DNA from: Micromonospora tarapacensis
GTDB lineage: Bacteria > Actinomycetota > Actinomycetes > Mycobacteriales > Micromonosporaceae
Reading direction: 5' to 3'
NCBI RefSeq assembly: GCF_019697375.1
Contig: NZ_JAHCDI010000004.1
Span: 5,567,324-5,631,323 of the forward strand
Length of the DNA stretch: 64,000 nucleotides
Shown here: piece after piece, positions 63,301 through 64,000 of the stretch
Layout of the letters: the number at the start of each line of letters is the position of its first letter
Numbering within the stretch: position 1 is the first letter of the stretch
Made by a program: the position numbers and the translations under genes
Notes under the pieces: model-generated
Seen by the model: the letters and a program-made list of their open reading frames with translations, nothing else
Database searches by the model: none
Told to the model about the DNA's origin: nothing

Positions 63301-64000
63301 CCTCCGGCCTGCTGGAGCAGGCGCCTGCGCATTCCGTACATGGACACGAACGCAGCGGCAACAGACCGGTGGTCGGCTCGTCGGCGGCCCAGGCCCGCCT
63401 CGACGTGATCCGGAACCGGCTGGGGAGCCTCGCGCCAGAGGTCGAGAGCCTGATCGGGATCGCCCGGAGCGACGGGCAACAGCTCGTCGCGGACCTCAGA
63501 GCGGCCCAGTCGGCTGTCCGTGCCGAGGCCCGGGCCTGGGCCCAGCAGGCCACCGCCCTGCGCAACGAGGCCGACCTCGCCCTCACCGCCACGGTGGACG
63601 CCGCCCTGGACGCGGCACCCGACCACGTCTTCGGCCGGCTGGTGATCGGTGGCGGCTGGGCCGCCACCGCCGACTTCGTCACCATCGGCGCCCCCGCCGA
63701 CACCGGGAGCGGCCTGCCGCCGGTGCTCTGCGTCTCGCAGGGACACGACCCGTGGGCCGAGCGGCAGACGTTACTGATGGGGCAGGTCCCCTCGGAGCTG
63801 GAACTTCCCGGGCTGCCGTTCCAACCGGCCGATCTGGCCGAGGAAGGCACCCAGTTCACCCCGTCTGACGTCTTCGCCGACGCGGTGGGCGCGGCCCGGG
63901 CGCTCAGCGGGATGCCCACCTACCAGGGTTTGGCGACGTCGGTCACGCCTCGCCCGGTCGACGCCGTCGGGTGGCCTGACGGTGCCAACTATCGGGTCAC
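54323..64000 (+). CDS. Giant multi-toxin T7SS effector, two apparent frameshifts, 3' end beyond window
   Basis: The GTG at 54323 opens a WXG100-like N-terminal domain (WVSAGEAWPSGDEDKMRELA and LQSWGGGAGEAFGGLWNQIG), a membrane helix (VLIAVIITVIAVFVALLMAW), and a helical region. A long G/A/P/T linker follows in which single bases are missing near 56170 and 56720. From 56.7 kb one frame runs open to the window end. Modules: YwqJ-like deaminase (about 57.06-57.48 kb, GKCAEVALVSDQLY and PPCNSCAHF); papain-like toxins 1 (57.68-58.14 kb, Cys in GRDNNCAD), 2 (58.56-59.10 kb, GRGNNCVD, QHVFLLVYP, WWDPQ), 3 (60.83-61.38 kb) and 4 (61.84-62.39 kb), each with Cys-His-Asp; a RelA/SpoT-like domain (59.46-60.28 kb, HRVKGAESLARKF, FELQFPT); and a terminal region with RLVIGGGWAAT. 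More than 3200 residues are predicted. Confidence 0.8.
59125..59421 (+). CDS. YrhB/Imm35-like immunity protein 1, nested in the effector gene
   Basis: 98 residues, MPMSREEARELMTRLLGTD then FPFEFGWAAQETLS and IIDQTGVVTAHPSLPPP. It is in the +1 frame relative to the effector frame, which stays open through the whole gene. GGAGGTG lies 12-16 bases before the ATG; the internal ATG at 59131 fits the family start better. It follows papain-like toxin 2 immediately and should neutralise it. Confidence 0.78.
   Translation: MPMSREEARELMTRLLGTDNPVAIFPFEFGWAAQETLSPQQRTQGRQLGQGVFIIDQTGVVTAHPSLPPPLIMKRYATARREGRITGRQVWPAPNPMD
60283..60627 (+). CDS. Putative immunity protein for the RelA/SpoT-like toxin module
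   Basis: 114 residues starting MAALTFGYFLLRRPDDP behind GGGGGG, nested in the +1 frame of the effector gene directly after its RelA/SpoT-like domain. It contains SMGSTQAVIWDRPKQAWTFR and EEVDRATAERQAAHFTAVPL. No known family was recognised. Position and size argue for immunity; it differs from the three Imm35-like neighbours. Confidence 0.65.
   Translation: MAALTFGYFLLRRPDDPTGPPVNVIAEANSMGSTQAVIWDRPKQAWTFRPDVAAAILWANPERHEIEEVDRATAERQAAHFTAVPLPTEAELTEICRRATRPPTPEEWRRGPVT
61393..61683 (+). CDS. YrhB/Imm35-like immunity protein 2, nested in the effector gene
   Basis: 96 residues, MTEDEALTLIKRLLGTANEI then PFEFGWLAKEQLST and SYIIDRTGVITAQMSLPVP, behind GGAGGGG. It is nested in the +1 frame of the open effector frame, right after papain-like toxin 3. 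It is closely related to copies 1 and 3. Confidence 0.8.
   Translation: MTEDEALTLIKRLLGTANEIELHPFEFGWLAKEQLSTQERAEGRQLGHGSYIIDRTGVITAQMSLPVPLLITEYTQARREGRMTGRQVWPTAEPTA
62398..62688 (+). CDS. YrhB/Imm35-like immunity protein 3, nested in the effector gene
   Basis: 96 residues with a TTG start behind GAGAGGGG: TEDEALTLISRLLGTRNP, REFEFGWLARERLS and SYIIDRSGVITVHSSLPPR. It follows papain-like toxin 4, exactly 1005 bp after copy 2, again in the +1 frame of the effector. Confidence 0.8.
   Translation: MTEDEALTLISRLLGTRNPIVLREFEFGWLARERLSAQERASGMHVGQGSYIIDRSGVITVHSSLPPRRVMEEYAQARREGRTKGRQVWPEAEPTA

Overview
The window comes from a very GC-rich, filamentous-type actinobacterium. The combination of a plant-polymer degradation cluster with CBM13 (ricin-type) modules, an AA10 oxidase, CebR/LacI-type control and an ESX-type type VII secretion (T7SS) locus with eccA-eccE and two mycosins fits Micromonosporaceae, most likely Micromonospora or a close relative. 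The genus is an inference. No rRNA, tRNA, CRISPR array or prophage was seen.

1-13 kb, hemicellulose and polyester degradation. In order: an esterase cut by the window edge, a short Crp-like regulator, a secreted CBM13-GH62 arabinofuranosidase, a CE1/PHB-type esterase with CBM13, a polyester hydrolase (cutinase/PETase-like) with CBM13, a GH10-CBM13-GH62 xylanase and a LacI-family regulator. Sites of the form TGTTANCGCTNACA lie in front of the GH62 gene and the GH10 gene and probably bind the LacI protein. The GH62 and CBM13 segments form a large inverted duplication: two pairs of arms share one symmetry axis near position 6395.

13-28 kb, mixed chromosomal region. It holds a cation exchanger, a very large secreted lytic-transglycosylase/SGNH protein, small membrane and soluble proteins, an AA10 LPMO with CBM2, an ars-type flavoprotein with ArsR, a cysteine-free ribosomal protein bL36, LtrA, a divergent SDR/TetR pair, an alpha/beta hydrolase, and decayed fragments of a sigma factor and of a response regulator-thioredoxin reductase.

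28-32.5 kb. One gene encodes a secreted nuclease fused to a 5'-nucleotidase.

32.6-64 kb, T7SS and its effectors. Minus strand: an EccE partner, eccE, an eccA-like AAA+ ATPase with a beta-helix N-terminus, a small membrane protein, mycosin 1, a PPE/WXG-like proline-rich protein, a small ESX-associated protein and eccC. Plus strand: eccD, eccB, two WXG100 proteins, a YbaB-like protein and a further WXG-like protein. Mycosin 2 is on the minus strand. Immunity-type genes (SUKH-3, YrhB/Imm35-like, SseB, stand-alone deaminase) are interspersed. The locus ends in a giant effector reading frame that starts at 54323 and is still open at 64000. It has a WXG100-like N-terminus, then a deaminase, four papain-like toxin domains and a RelA/SpoT-like toxin domain. 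Four small immunity genes lie nested in another frame of this open frame, which never closes across them.

At least eight breaks in reading frame were found in otherwise well-conserved genes. Every one has the sign of a single missing base in a GC-rich stretch, so base-calling deletions are more likely than gene decay. Affected genes are given as one CDS with the break positions noted.
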